A stretch of 64,000 bases of DNA, taken from the NCBI GenBank assembly GCA_040902425.1, contig JBBDXI010000091.1, positions 19,174-83,173 of the forward strand, read 5' to 3'. Shown in pieces: positions 51,929-60,096 of this stretch (the first letter of the stretch is position 1; every line of letters starts with the position of its first letter). Under the pieces are notes generated by a model. That model was not told the DNA's origin. It ran no database searches and saw nothing but the letters and a program-made list of their open reading frames with translations. The translations under genes and the position numbers were made by a program. This DNA is from JBBDXI01 sp040902425. Lineage in GTDB: Bacteria > Planctomycetota > Phycisphaerae > Phycisphaerales > UBA1924.

Positions 51929-52557
51929 CGGCGCTTCCCCTTCTTCCCCCAGGCGGGCTCCAGGCACCGCCTCAGGAGCAGGCGGGCGCGGTGAAGCCGG
52001 ACCCAAAGGTTGTCCAACGTGATGGACAGCGCGCGGCAGACCCCCTCGGGCGACTGGGCGCGGACCTCGCGTAGTACGAACGCCTCGGCGAGCCCGGCCG
52101 GAAGCCGCGCCAGGCACCGCTCGAAGTCGGACCAGAACTCCGGGGTATCGAGCGTCCCGTCGGGATCGCGGGGCCAGGCGCCCGGGTCGATGGCCCACAG
52201 GCCGCGCCGGTCGAACATGGTGTCGAGAAGCGCGCCCGGGCCACCACCGGCCGGACGCGGCTCGCGCGCCGCCCGCCGGGAGCGGTCCGCCAGACGGCGG
52301 CGCAGGATCGAGAGGAGCCACGTCCGTTCGGTGCACTCGCCCCTGAAGCTGTCGCGGGACCGCAGCGCGGCCTCGAACGTCTCCTGGATCGCCTCTTCGG
52401 CCGCGTGCGCCGAATCCGCCCTCGACATCGCGAAGCGCCACATGACATCGCCGTGCGACGAGAGCCAGGATTCCGGGTCGAGCGCGGACGGCCACCCCTG
52501 AGGGTGAGGCCGCGGGGAGGCTGGCGGGATCGGGGTGGCCTGGTCGCCCACGGGCAT
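51925..52557 (-). CDS. ECF-type RNA polymerase sigma factor
   Basis: The 210-aa product has region 2 (HGDVMWRFAMSRADSAHAAE followed by IQETFEAALRSRDSF) and region 4 (CLARLPAGLAEAFVLREV, then ALSITLDNLWVRLHRARLLL). About 40 residues lie between them. It is probably held by the downstream zinc-finger protein. ATG 52557 is preferred to a TTG at 52578, because GGAGGGGAG sits upstream of it. The nearest target candidate is the propeller-like gene. Confidence 0.85.
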   Translation of the reverse strand: MPVGDQATPIPPASPRPHPQGWPSALDPESWLSSHGDVMWRFAMSRADSAHAAEEAIQETFEAALRSRDSFRGECTERTWLLSILRRRLADRSRRAAREPRPAGGGPGALLDTMFDRRGLWAIDPGAWPRDPDGTLDTPEFWSDFERCLARLPAGLAEAFVLREVRAQSPEGVCRALSITLDNLWVRLHRARLLLRRCLEPAWGKKGKRR

Positions 52558-52621
52558 TGGTCGTTTGCTCCCCTCCAACCTTACAGGTGGCCGGGGGCGC
52601 CGGCCTCCGGGGGCCCGAGGG

Positions 52622-53089
52622 TCAGCGGGCTGGCGCGCTTACCCCGGTAGACCCGAACCCGCCCGTGCCGCGCTCCGTCCCGTCTAACGACTCGACCGTG
52701 CGGACTTCGACGTGCGTCACCGGGGCGACCACCATCTGCGCGATCCGCATCCCGTGCTCGATCGTGAACGGCTCGCGCCCGTGGTTGATCAGGGGGACCA
52801 TCACCTCGCCCCGGTAATCGGCGTCGATCGTCCCGGGGCTGTTCGGCAGCGTGACGCCGTGCCGGCTGGCCAGACCGGAGCGCGGCCGGACCTGCCCCTC
52901 GTACCCCTCGGGGATCGCCACCGCGACCCCCGTCCGGACCATCGCGATCCGCCCCGGCTCGATCGTGAGCGCGGGCTGGCCCTCGGGGAGGCACGCGGCG
53001 AGATCGAGCCCCGCGGCCTGACCGGAGTGGTACCGCGGCAGCTCGGCACGGGGGTCAAGGCGGAGGACCCGGAGAACGGGCGTGGGCAT
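52622..53089 (-). CDS. dut: dUTP diphosphatase
   Basis: The 155-aa trimeric enzyme hydrolyses dUTP to dUMP, keeping uracil out of DNA and feeding dTMP synthesis. Motifs seen are AGLDLAACL near residue 25, RPRSGLASRHGVTL near residue 68, SPGTIDADYRGEV near residue 83 and the C-terminal GFGSTG lid. Length fits the family. No unusual features. Confidence 0.95.
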   Translation of the reverse strand: MPTPVLRVLRLDPRAELPRYHSGQAAGLDLAACLPEGQPALTIEPGRIAMVRTGVAVAIPEGYEGQVRPRSGLASRHGVTLPNSPGTIDADYRGEVMVPLINHGREPFTIEHGMRIAQMVVAPVTHVEVRTVESLDGTERGTGGFGSTGVSAPAR

Positions 53090-53190
53090 CGGCCCAGCGT
53101 ACCGGGGCGAGCGCGGGGCCTCAACATGGATTCAATTTCGGCACGGCGCGGGTTCGGAAGGGTGCGCGTGGCGCCCGATTGACGCGGCGC

Positions 53191-53466
53191 TCAGCCCGCG
53201 GCGCGCCCGGCCGCGGCCCGCCCGGCGCCCGCGTCGCGCTTCGTCTCGGCGATCACCCGGTCCAGCGCCTCGATCATCCGCTGGGTGGAGGCGATGGCGT
53301 TGTCGAGCGACGAGCGCCCGGTGACGTTCTTGAACGCGTCGGGCTGGCGCAGGTCGGCGAGGTTCCGCTCGGACTGGGCCTTGAACTCGGTCAGCGACCT
53401 GAGCAGGGCCTCGGCACGCTGGCGGGTGGCGGTCGTTTCCTGCAGGACCTGTTCGGCGGCGGTCAT
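53191..53466 (-). CDS. Small coiled-coil protein, unknown
   Basis: The 91-aa, mostly helical protein is rich in Ala, Glu, Arg and Leu (TTATRQRAEALLRSLTEFKA). I recognise no family. ATG 53466 has a GGGA sequence upstream. It lies between dut and the CapD-like gene; its spacer to the latter holds a dispersed repeat. Coding is supported by a clean protein-like composition, but the call is tentative. Confidence 0.55.
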   Translation of the reverse strand: MTAAEQVLQETTATRQRAEALLRSLTEFKAQSERNLADLRQPDAFKNVTGRSSLDNAIASTQRMIEALDRVIAETKRDAGAGRAAAGRAAG

Positions 53467-53508
53467 CGTGCGTCCCGGGCGGGCGGTGTCAATGTCCTCG
53501 CTCGGAAC

Positions 53509-53537
53509 GGACCGGCTCGGAGAGCCGGGGTACCCGG
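53509..53537. repeat. Dispersed repeat copy, intergenic
   Basis: It matches the repeat family with core CCGGCTCGGAGAGCCGG and an extension ending TACCCGG. It lies between the small coiled-coil gene and the CapD-like gene and is a single copy with its own palindrome. Confidence 0.7.
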
Positions 53538-53582
53538 AGAGGGCCGGAGATTGTCGCAGATTTCCCGCCCCGGGCAAGTGGC

Positions 53583-55190
53583 TCAGCCCCGCGTCATTTC
53601 CGGGACGTGCCGCCGGATGGCCGCCAGCACCTCCCCGCGGTCGGTCGAATGCCTCACCCGCCGCAGGTCGGCCACCAGCGGCCCGGTGGCCGGCGGGGCC
53701 TCCTCGCGGGCCCAGGCGCTGATGCCCGGGTAGGGCGTGGGGAGGAGGTTCTCCGCGGCGTAGGCGAGCTCCTCGTGGATCTTCTCGCCGGGGCGGATCC
53801 CGGTGCAGACGACGTCGATGCCGGGTAGCCCGGCTCTCCGAGCCGGTCCTTCGCTCCCGGGTAGCCCGGCTCTCCGAGCCGGTCCGTCGTGGGCTTCCGC
53901 ATCCTCCGAAACCCGCGGCTCGAACCCGTGGGCCCGAAGAAACCGGCGGACAAGGTCCAGGATCGGGATCGGCTCGCCCATGTCCAGCACGTGCACGGCC
54001 GCCGGGGCCTCGCCGGGCCGATCGATGGCCGCGGCCTGGATGACGAGCCCCGCGGCCTCGGCGATGGTCATGAAGTACCGGGTCATCCGAGGATCGGTGA
54101 CCGTAATCGGCCCGCCCTCGGCTAGCTGCGCGGACCAGATGGTCAGGACGCTGCACGCCGAGCCCAGGACGTTGCCGAAGCGGACCATGCTGAAGCGGGT
54201 CGCCCCGCCCGGGCCGGCGGCGCGCCGGACCTCGCTGTGAAGCCCATGGATATACAGCTCGGCGAGCCGCTTGGTCGCCCCCATGACGCTGGTGGGGTTC
54301 ACCGCCTTGTCGCTGGAGACCATCACGAATCGCCCGCACCCGGCGCCCGCCGCGGCGTCGGCGATCGACTTCGTGCCGAAGAAGTTGTTGTTGAGCGCGT
54401 GGGCGGCGTGGTCCTCCATCAGAGGCACGTGCTTGTGGGCAGCCGTGTGAAAGACGACATCCGGGCGGAGGTCACGGAGGAGACGAAGTGTGGAGGACTC
54501 GTCGACGACGTCATGAAGTAGCGGCCGTCTCGCCACGCGGGGATGATGCCGCTCAAGCTGACGATCGATTTCGAAGAGGGCATTCTCGGCACGCTCGACG
54601 AGCTGAAGCTCGCACGGGCTGAACCGAGCCGCCAATCGAGCGATCTCAGCGCCGATGGACCCGCCCGCACCGGTGATGAGCACTCGCTTCCCACGAAGGA
54701 CCCGGTCGATGCTGCCCGCATCGATCGGATGGGGTTTGCGGCTGATCAACTCAGCAACATCGACGCGGCATTCGCGGGAGGGCACTGAGCCGAGACCGGT
54801 TGCCACCGCGGGCGGATAGGCGAGCAGGTCCTGGACCGCGGGAATGAACCGTTCAACGACCCCATGTTCACGCAGGATGACTCGGACCCTGCTGATGGTG
54901 TCGGCCATACTGAGAGGAAGACTCACTATCGCCTTCGAGACTCCGTGAAGTGCGATAGCGGTCGGAAGGTCTTCGAGCGTACCGAAGATCGGGAACTCGT
55001 CTGCCAGGTGCCTGGCCAGAGACCCCCCCACCACGAAACACCCAATGGGCTCGGGAGGCTTCTCCACCATTCGGATCTGTTGACGGGCCTGCCCGAGAGT
55101 CTGAGCAGTCCCGATCAAGACAACACGCTCGGATACCGTAAGGGTGCCGACCTCTTCGCGCGCGGCAACTACCGGGGCACTGCGGGTCAT
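53583..55190 (-). CDS. CapD/FlaA1-type nucleotide-sugar 4,6-dehydratase
   Basis: The 535-aa protein has an N-terminal Rossmann-like half and a SDR half with VLITGAGGSIGAEIARLA near residue 170, TAAHKHVPLMEDH near 250 and SSDKAVNPTSVMGATKRLAE near 295, as in UDP-GlcNAc dehydratases. There are no N-terminal membrane helices, unlike CapD/PglF. Two tandem repeat-derived inserts (GPARRAGLPG twice) lie at about residues 436-457, just before VCTGIRPGEKIHEEL. It probably makes a precursor for surface glycans together with the adjacent aminotransferase. Confidence 0.85.
   Translation of the reverse strand: MTRSAPVVAAREEVGTLTVSERVVLIGTAQTLGQARQQIRMVEKPPEPIGCFVVGGSLARHLADEFPIFGTLEDLPTAIALHGVSKAIVSLPLSMADTISRVRVILREHGVVERFIPAVQDLLAYPPAVATGLGSVPSRECRVDVAELISRKPHPIDAGSIDRVLRGKRVLITGAGGSIGAEIARLAARFSPCELQLVERAENALFEIDRQLERHHPRVARRPLLHDVVDESSTLRLLRDLRPDVVFHTAAHKHVPLMEDHAAHALNNNFFGTKSIADAAAGAGCGRFVMVSSDKAVNPTSVMGATKRLAELYIHGLHSEVRRAAGPGGATRFSMVRFGNVLGSACSVLTIWSAQLAEGGPITVTDPRMTRYFMTIAEAAGLVIQAAAIDRPGEAPAAVHVLDMGEPIPILDLVRRFLRAHGFEPRVSEDAEAHDGPARRAGLPGSEGPARRAGLPGIDVVCTGIRPGEKIHEELAYAAENLLPTPYPGISAWAREEAPPATGPLVADLRRVRHSTDRGEVLAAIRRHVPEMTRG
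53821..53885. repeat. Dispersed repeat, tandem copies inside CapD-like gene
   Basis: Two copies start 36 bases apart (53821-53849 and 53857-53885), both containing the CCGGCTCTCCGAGCCGG core. On the coding (reverse) strand each reads GPARRAGLPG in frame, and the 36-base period (12 codons) keeps the frame. The repeat also occurs in intergenic DNA at 26313-26388 and 53509-53537. Confidence 0.85.
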
Positions 55191-55252
55191 GACCGTCGCT
55201 TATCGGCGCAAACGGGCCACTACCCCTCAGTATCGGAGTCAGGCTGGTGATT

Positions 55253-56467
55253 TCAGGCGCGGTAGGCCGCGGCCACTTTGCGGAGGGCCTCGCCGATTTG
55301 CTCAACCTGCGTATCGCTCAGGTCATGATGGATCGGCAGCGCAAAGACCTGCTTGCTCAGCCGCTCGGCGACCGGCGGCTGGTCCTTCACGAACGCGGCG
55401 AACGCCGGCTGGCGGGTCAGTGGGCGCGGGTAGTGCACGGCCGTGGGGATGCCCTCGGCCTTCAACGCCGCGCAGAAGTCGTCCCGGGTGCACGTGAAGC
55501 GGTCGATCTCGAGGCGGGCCACATACAGGTGGAACGCGCTCTCCGCCCCGGGCGTGGCCCTCGGCGCGACCAGCCCGTCGATCCCCTCGATGATCTGGTC
55601 GAGGCGGGCCGCGATCGCCCGCCGCCGCGCCGTCTGCTCCACCAGCCGATCCAGCCGCGAGCACCCGATCGCCGCGGTGATGTCGTTCATCCGGTAGTTG
55701 TACCCCACCGAGTCGTGCAGGTACTTGTCCACCTCGCCGTGCGACCGCAGCAGCCTGATCTTCCGCGCCAGGTCGTCGTCGTTGCACGTCACCATCCCGC
55801 CCTCGCCCGTCGCGAGGTTCTTGGTCGCGTAGAACGAGTAGGTCACGGCATCCCCGTACTCGCCGATCCCCCGCCCCTCGTAGGTGCTCAGGTGCGCCTG
55901 CGCGGCGTCGTAGATGACCCGCAGGCCGTGCTTCTTCGCCAGGGCCTGCACCGCGCCGATGTCCACCGGGCAGCCGTACAGGTGCGTCGCCGCGATGGCC
56001 GTGGTCTTCGCCGTGATCTTCCGCGCCGCATCCGCGGCGTCGAACTGATAGGTCTCGGGGTCCGCGTCGACGAAGATCGGCCGGCACCCGCGCGCCACCA
56101 CGATCGACACCGTCGCGATGAAACTCCACGCCGGGACCAGCACATCGTCCCCCGGCTTCATCAGCGGCTCGTACGCGAGCTGCAGGGCGCAGGTGCCGTT
56201 GGCGCACGTCATCGCGTGCCTCGCCCCGCTCATCCGGGCGAACCGCTCCTCCAGCTCGGCGCACTTCGCCGCCTGCCGAAGCATGCCCGAGCGGAGCACC
56301 GCCGTGGCCGCCGCGATGTCCGCCTCGCTCAGGGCCGTGGACATGAACGGGATCGGGGCCGCGGCCGCCGGGGTCCCGCCGTTCAGGGCCAGGCGGGGGG
56401 ATGGGGGGCTTACCGAGACCGCCCGTCCGGAAACCGCCTGAGATGCCGTGGGGCCCGCTCCCGCCAT
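55253..56467 (-). CDS. DegT/DnrJ/EryC1 sugar aminotransferase
   Basis: The 404-aa PLP enzyme transaminates keto-sugars. The PLP lysine is K216 in YSFYATKNLATGEGGM, with ATHLYGCPVDI near residue 160, VIYDAAQAHLSTYEG near residue 185 and AHY-type substrate positions later. Coupled with the adjacent 4,6-dehydratase it would make an amino sugar. The N-terminal 40 residues are Pro/Ala-rich and may be an extension, so an internal start is possible. It is divergent from the HlyD cluster by 118 bases. Confidence 0.9.
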   Translation of the reverse strand: MAGAGPTASQAVSGRAVSVSPPSPRLALNGGTPAAAAPIPFMSTALSEADIAAATAVLRSGMLRQAAKCAELEERFARMSGARHAMTCANGTCALQLAYEPLMKPGDDVLVPAWSFIATVSIVVARGCRPIFVDADPETYQFDAADAARKITAKTTAIAATHLYGCPVDIGAVQALAKKHGLRVIYDAAQAHLSTYEGRGIGEYGDAVTYSFYATKNLATGEGGMVTCNDDDLARKIRLLRSHGEVDKYLHDSVGYNYRMNDITAAIGCSRLDRLVEQTARRRAIAARLDQIIEGIDGLVAPRATPGAESAFHLYVARLEIDRFTCTRDDFCAALKAEGIPTAVHYPRPLTRQPAFAAFVKDQPPVAERLSKQVFALPIHHDLSDTQVEQIGEALRKVAAAYRA

Positions 56468-56585
56468 GGTCGTGTCTCCGAATGAGCCGGCCTTCAGCCG
56501 GTGTGAGTCGGCAAGAATAGCGCATCGGGGGCCAAGTCGCGGGTCCGCCTGAACCGTCCGGCAAACCCGCCTCTATAGTCACACG

Positions 56586-57539
56586 ATGAAGGACCGTTTA
56601 TCACTCGTGGCGGCCTTGATCCTCGGGGCCGGGGCGGCCGTGACGCCGGTGGCCCCCGCCCAGCAGGGCCCCGCCGGGGGGGCGCCCGCCGCGGCCACCA
56701 GGCCGGCGCCGACCATCCTGGAGTTCGGCGGGGAGAAGTCGGTCACCCGGTCCAGCCGGGACGCGACCTTGGCGTTCACCTTCCCGGCGGAGATCGCAGA
56801 GATCCTGATCCGCGGCGGGGAGCCGGTCAAGAAGGGCGACCTCATCATCCGCGCCCGGGATGAGGAGTACCGCCACCAGCGCGACCTGCAGAGGCTCCTC
56901 GCCGAGACGGACCTGGAGGTGCAGAAGGCCCAGGCCTCCCTCGACCAGGCCAAGGTGGAGTACGACGCCCAGCTCCACGCCAAAAGCAAGGGCGGCGGGA
57001 GCAAGATCGACATCGACCGGGCCCAGACCGCCGTCCGCCTGCGCGAGGTGGAGCTGGAGATCGCGAAGATCACCTACGAGCAGCAGAAGATCCAGCTGAA
57101 GTTCCGCGAGGCGCAGCTGGAGCGGAACTACCTCCGGGCGCCGTTCGACGGGCGCGTGGATGACGTCTCCGTGGATGTCGGCGAGGTCAAGAAGGACTCC
57201 GAGCGCGTCGCCCGCGTGGTCTCGGTGAACCCGCTCTGGATCGACGTGCCCACGCCCACCGCCCAGACGATGCTGCTGGCCCTGAAGCCCGGCGACCCCG
57301 CCTGGGTCGTCCTCGACACCCCCGGCGAGGCGGCCGTCCGCAAGGGCAAGGTGATCGAGGTCGCGGCCGAGGCCGACCCCGCGAGCAACACCCGGCGCAT
57401 CCGCGTCGAGCTGCCCAACCCCCAGGAGCACCCCGCGGGCCTGACCTCGTGGGTGCGCTTCAAGCCGCCGACCGGCGAGTGGGCGAGCCGCATCGCCCCG
57501 GAGCCCGTGGCGCAGACGCCCGCGAAACCGCCGCAGTAA
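56586..57539 (+). CDS. HlyD-family periplasmic adaptor
   Basis: The 317-aa protein has a signal peptide. Two lipoyl/barrel halves (IAEILIRGGEPVKKGDLIIR near residue 70 and APFDGRVDDVSVDVG near residue 185) flank a long alpha-helical coiled coil of about 100 residues. A C-terminal beta-barrel follows (DPAWVVLDTPGEAAVRKGKV). It would bridge an inner-membrane exporter to the outer membrane. It is first in a same-strand run of four genes ending in a SecA-like ATPase. Confidence 0.85.
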   Translation: MKDRLSLVAALILGAGAAVTPVAPAQQGPAGGAPAAATRPAPTILEFGGEKSVTRSSRDATLAFTFPAEIAEILIRGGEPVKKGDLIIRARDEEYRHQRDLQRLLAETDLEVQKAQASLDQAKVEYDAQLHAKSKGGGSKIDIDRAQTAVRLREVELEIAKITYEQQKIQLKFREAQLERNYLRAPFDGRVDDVSVDVGEVKKDSERVARVVSVNPLWIDVPTPTAQTMLLALKPGDPAWVVLDTPGEAAVRKGKVIEVAAEADPASNTRRIRVELPNPQEHPAGLTSWVRFKPPTGEWASRIAPEPVAQTPAKPPQ

Positions 57540-57549
57540 GGCCGCCGTG

Positions 57550-57570
57550 CGGCAGGCGTCCCGCCTGCCG
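57550..57570. repeat. Palindromic hairpin between HlyD genes
   Basis: CGGCAGGCG and CGCCTGCCG form a perfect nine-base stem with a TCC loop, 10 bases after the HlyD gene's stop. Its core CAGGCGTCCCGCC also occurs inside the M32 gene at 35007-35035, so the two belong to one repeat family. Confidence 0.65.
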
Positions 57571-57616
57571 GCCCCCCGCGGAAACCCTGCGTGAAGCCCC
57601 TACCGGAGCACCGGAC

Positions 57617-59605
57617 GTGATCGACCTCTCCAGTCTCAAGACCCCGGGGTGGCAGCGCATCCTCGCCGAGCTGCACGCGCCCGCCCCGGACGACCGCACG
57701 TTCCTTCTGAGGCTGGTCGCCGTCCTGGCGCAGGTCTCCGGCGCGCGCCAGGCGGTGCTCTTCGCGGTGGACCGGGCGGAGAGCGAGGATGCGGCGACCG
57801 CGCTCGGCGAGCCGCGCCCCGTGCTGGTCTGGCCCCCGGCGGGGGATGGATCGGCCACGAGCGAGATCGAGTACGCGACCGACGCCCGCGCCGCAGCCCG
57901 CGAGGCCGCGGGCGGGGCGCAGGTCCGAGTCTTCGGCCTCGAGGCCGGCTCGGCCGGCGCGGGGTTCTACAGCGAGGACCGGGAGAAGGGGTACATCATC
58001 GCGGTGCCGGTCCAGCAGGGCTCGCCCGAGGCGGGGCCCGCCGGGCCGCGGGGCGTCGTCACCCTGCTGGTCGAGCCGCGCTCGAAGCAGGCGCTCCAGA
58101 CGACGGTGGCGATGGCGGAGGTGCTGGCCGGGTACACGCAGCTGCACGCCGTGCGGCAGACGCTGAGACGGACGAAGGCCGCCAGCGCCGCCCTCGACCT
58201 CGCGGCCCGCCTGATCGCCTCCGTGAACACGGGCTCGACCTTCAAGGGCGCCTCGCTGCAGCTGGTCAACGACCTCTCGCGCCAGGTCCGCGCCGACCGC
58301 GTCGCCCTGGGCTGGGTGAAGGGGATCGCCAGCAGCGGCGCCGTGCGCGTCGTCGCCGTCAGCGACACCGAGCACGTGGACCGCCGGATGGCCATGGTCC
58401 AGAAGCTCGAGGCCGCGATGGATGAGTGCCTCGACCAGGAGCAGGCGGTGATGCACCCCCCGCCGCCCGCCGGCGAAGGGGGCGACGTCGTGCTCGCGCA
58501 GGCGATCACACACGCCCACCGCGACCTGTGCGCCGCCGATGTGCGGATGAAGGTCGTCTCGCTCCCCCTGCGGCAGGATGACAAGGTCATCGGCGTGGTC
58601 ACGGTCGAGTCCACGGCCGAGGGGCCGGCGGATGTCGCCAGCGTGGAGCTGCTCCAGGCGGCCCTCGACCTAGTCGCCCCGGTGATGATGCTCCGCCGCT
58701 CCGACGACCAGCCGCTCGCCAAGCGGGCGTGGACCAGCACGCTCAAGACCGGCGCCTGGCTGGTGGGCCCGCGCCACACGGCGTGGAAGCTCGCGGCCCT
58801 CGCGCTGCTGCTCCTGGCCATTTTCGTGACGTTCTTCAGCATGCCCTACCGCGTCGAGGCCACGGCGGAGCTCCAGCCGCGCGTGCGGCACATCGTCTCA
58901 GCGCCGATCGACGGGATCATCGCGACCCTCGGCGAGGGTATCGAGCCCGGGCGGACGGTGCGCAAGGGCGATGTGCTGGCCACGATGAACACCGACGAGC
59001 TGCGCCTGCAGCTCCTGCACGCGCAGCAGGAGCACTCGCAGTACAACACCGAGGAGGACGGCTACCTCCAGGCCCGCCCGCCGCGCCTGTCGGAGGCCTA
59101 CCAGGCCCGGGCCCGCGCCCTGCAGGCCAAGGCCAAGGCGGACCTCGCCCAGCTGAACCTCGACCGCGCGACCATCGTGTCCCCGATCGACGGCGTCATC
59201 ATCGCCGGCGACCTGGCCGACAAGGTCGGCGCCTCCGTCAAGATGGGCGACGGCATGTTCCAGATCGCCCCGCTCGATGACATCGTCGTGATCGCCCGCG
59301 TGAGCGACCGCGACATCGCCCTCATCCGCGGCCCCGGCGATGAGGGCGGCGCCACCAAGGGCGAGGTCGCCACCAAGGCCGACCCCTCGCTGGCCTTCGG
59401 ATTCGTCGTCGAGCGGATCGTCCCCCTCGCCCAGAGCAAGGACGGCCAGAACACCTTCGAGGTCCGCGGCAAGCTCGCCGGCGCGGGGCCCCGCCTCCGC
59501 CCCGGCATGGAAGGCGTCGCCAAGCTCGACACCGGCCGCCACAGCCTGCTGTGGATCGGGACGAGGCGGATCAGGGACCAGCTGCGCCTGTGGCTGTGGT
59601 GGTAG
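57617..59605 (+). CDS. GAF-TM-HlyD fusion protein
   Basis: The 662-aa protein has a soluble N-terminal half with one or two GAF-like domains (about residues 30-380). One transmembrane helix follows (about residues 389-412, AWKLAALALLLLAIFVTFFS), then an HlyD adaptor (VSAPIDGIIATLGEGIEPGR near residue 432, DRATIVSPIDGVIIAGDLAD near residue 517). It looks like a sensor domain facing the cytoplasm coupled to an external adaptor. GTG 57617 has GGAG upstream. It belongs to the candidate export operon. Confidence 0.8.
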   Translation: MIDLSSLKTPGWQRILAELHAPAPDDRTFLLRLVAVLAQVSGARQAVLFAVDRAESEDAATALGEPRPVLVWPPAGDGSATSEIEYATDARAAAREAAGGAQVRVFGLEAGSAGAGFYSEDREKGYIIAVPVQQGSPEAGPAGPRGVVTLLVEPRSKQALQTTVAMAEVLAGYTQLHAVRQTLRRTKAASAALDLAARLIASVNTGSTFKGASLQLVNDLSRQVRADRVALGWVKGIASSGAVRVVAVSDTEHVDRRMAMVQKLEAAMDECLDQEQAVMHPPPPAGEGGDVVLAQAITHAHRDLCAADVRMKVVSLPLRQDDKVIGVVTVESTAEGPADVASVELLQAALDLVAPVMMLRRSDDQPLAKRAWTSTLKTGAWLVGPRHTAWKLAALALLLLAIFVTFFSMPYRVEATAELQPRVRHIVSAPIDGIIATLGEGIEPGRTVRKGDVLATMNTDELRLQLLHAQQEHSQYNTEEDGYLQARPPRLSEAYQARARALQAKAKADLAQLNLDRATIVSPIDGVIIAGDLADKVGASVKMGDGMFQIAPLDDIVVIARVSDRDIALIRGPGDEGGATKGEVATKADPSLAFGFVVERIVPLAQSKDGQNTFEVRGKLAGAGPRLRPGMEGVAKLDTGRHSLLWIGTRRIRDQLRLWLWW

Positions 59606-59609
59606 GAGT

Positions 59610-60090
59610 AGGGACGAAGGCACGAAGGGACGGAGGGACGAAGTGCAGGAAACCGAGCGCACAAGCCCGATTCGGACCTTTCGCGACCTGATCGCGTGGC
59701 GCAAGGCAGTTGCGATGGTCAAGGAGATATACAGGCTTACACAGTCGTTCCCCGATTCGGAGCGGTTCGGTCTTTCAAGCCAGCTGCGCCGCGCAGCGGT
59801 TTCCATCCCTTCGAATATCGCGGAGGGCTTCGCGCGAGGCACGACGGCCGACTATCTCCGCTTCCTCCGAATCGCCCGCGGCTCTCTGGCGGAGGTCCAG
59901 ACGCAGCTGGTCATCGCTCACGAACTGGGCTTCCTCGGGTCAACCGGGCAGCTCAGCGATCAGATTGCCGAGGTAGACCGCGTCCTTCAAGGGCTCATCC
60001 GGAGCCTGGAGCACAAACTCCGCGAGAATCCGCGATGACCGCCTCGTCTCACACCACTTCGTCCCTCCGTCCCTCCGTCCCTTCGTCCCT
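59610..60090 (+). mobile_element. Inverted-repeat-bounded element with four-helix-bundle gene (element A)
   Basis: 36-base inverted repeats at 59610-59645 and 60055-60090 match at 34 of 36 positions. They are built of GGGACGA/GGGACGG heptamers. Between them lies one four-helix-bundle gene whose GTG start is at the inner edge of the left arm. The element sits between the stop of the GAF-HlyD gene and the start of the PqqD-M50 gene (6 bases from the right arm). Removing it would leave AGGAG 7 nt before that ATG. The organisation resembles intervening sequences that interrupt 23S rRNA, which carry related genes, but here it is in an operon. Confidence 0.7.
59643..60038 (+). CDS. Four-helix-bundle protein (23S rRNA IVP family), element A
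   Basis: The 131-aa protein has the family pattern FRDLIAWRKAVAMVKEIY near the start, QLRRAAVSIPSNIAEGFARG at about residue 52, YLRFLRIARGSLAEVQTQLV at about residue 76 and a final helix. Relatives are the intervening-sequence protein of 23S rRNA and the Avd protein of diversity-generating retroelements. The biochemical role is unknown; Avd-like relatives bind nucleic acid. The GTG start has GGAGGGA upstream. It is enclosed by the element's inverted repeats. Confidence 0.85.
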   Translation: MQETERTSPIRTFRDLIAWRKAVAMVKEIYRLTQSFPDSERFGLSSQLRRAAVSIPSNIAEGFARGTTADYLRFLRIARGSLAEVQTQLVIAHELGFLGSTGQLSDQIAEVDRVLQGLIRSLEHKLRENPR

Positions 60091-60096
60091 CTCCCC

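Noticed and set aside
59607..59645. CRISPR array from the GGGACGA heptamers
   Set aside because: The repeats are seven bases long, directly adjacent and without spacers; they form the arm of an inverted repeat.
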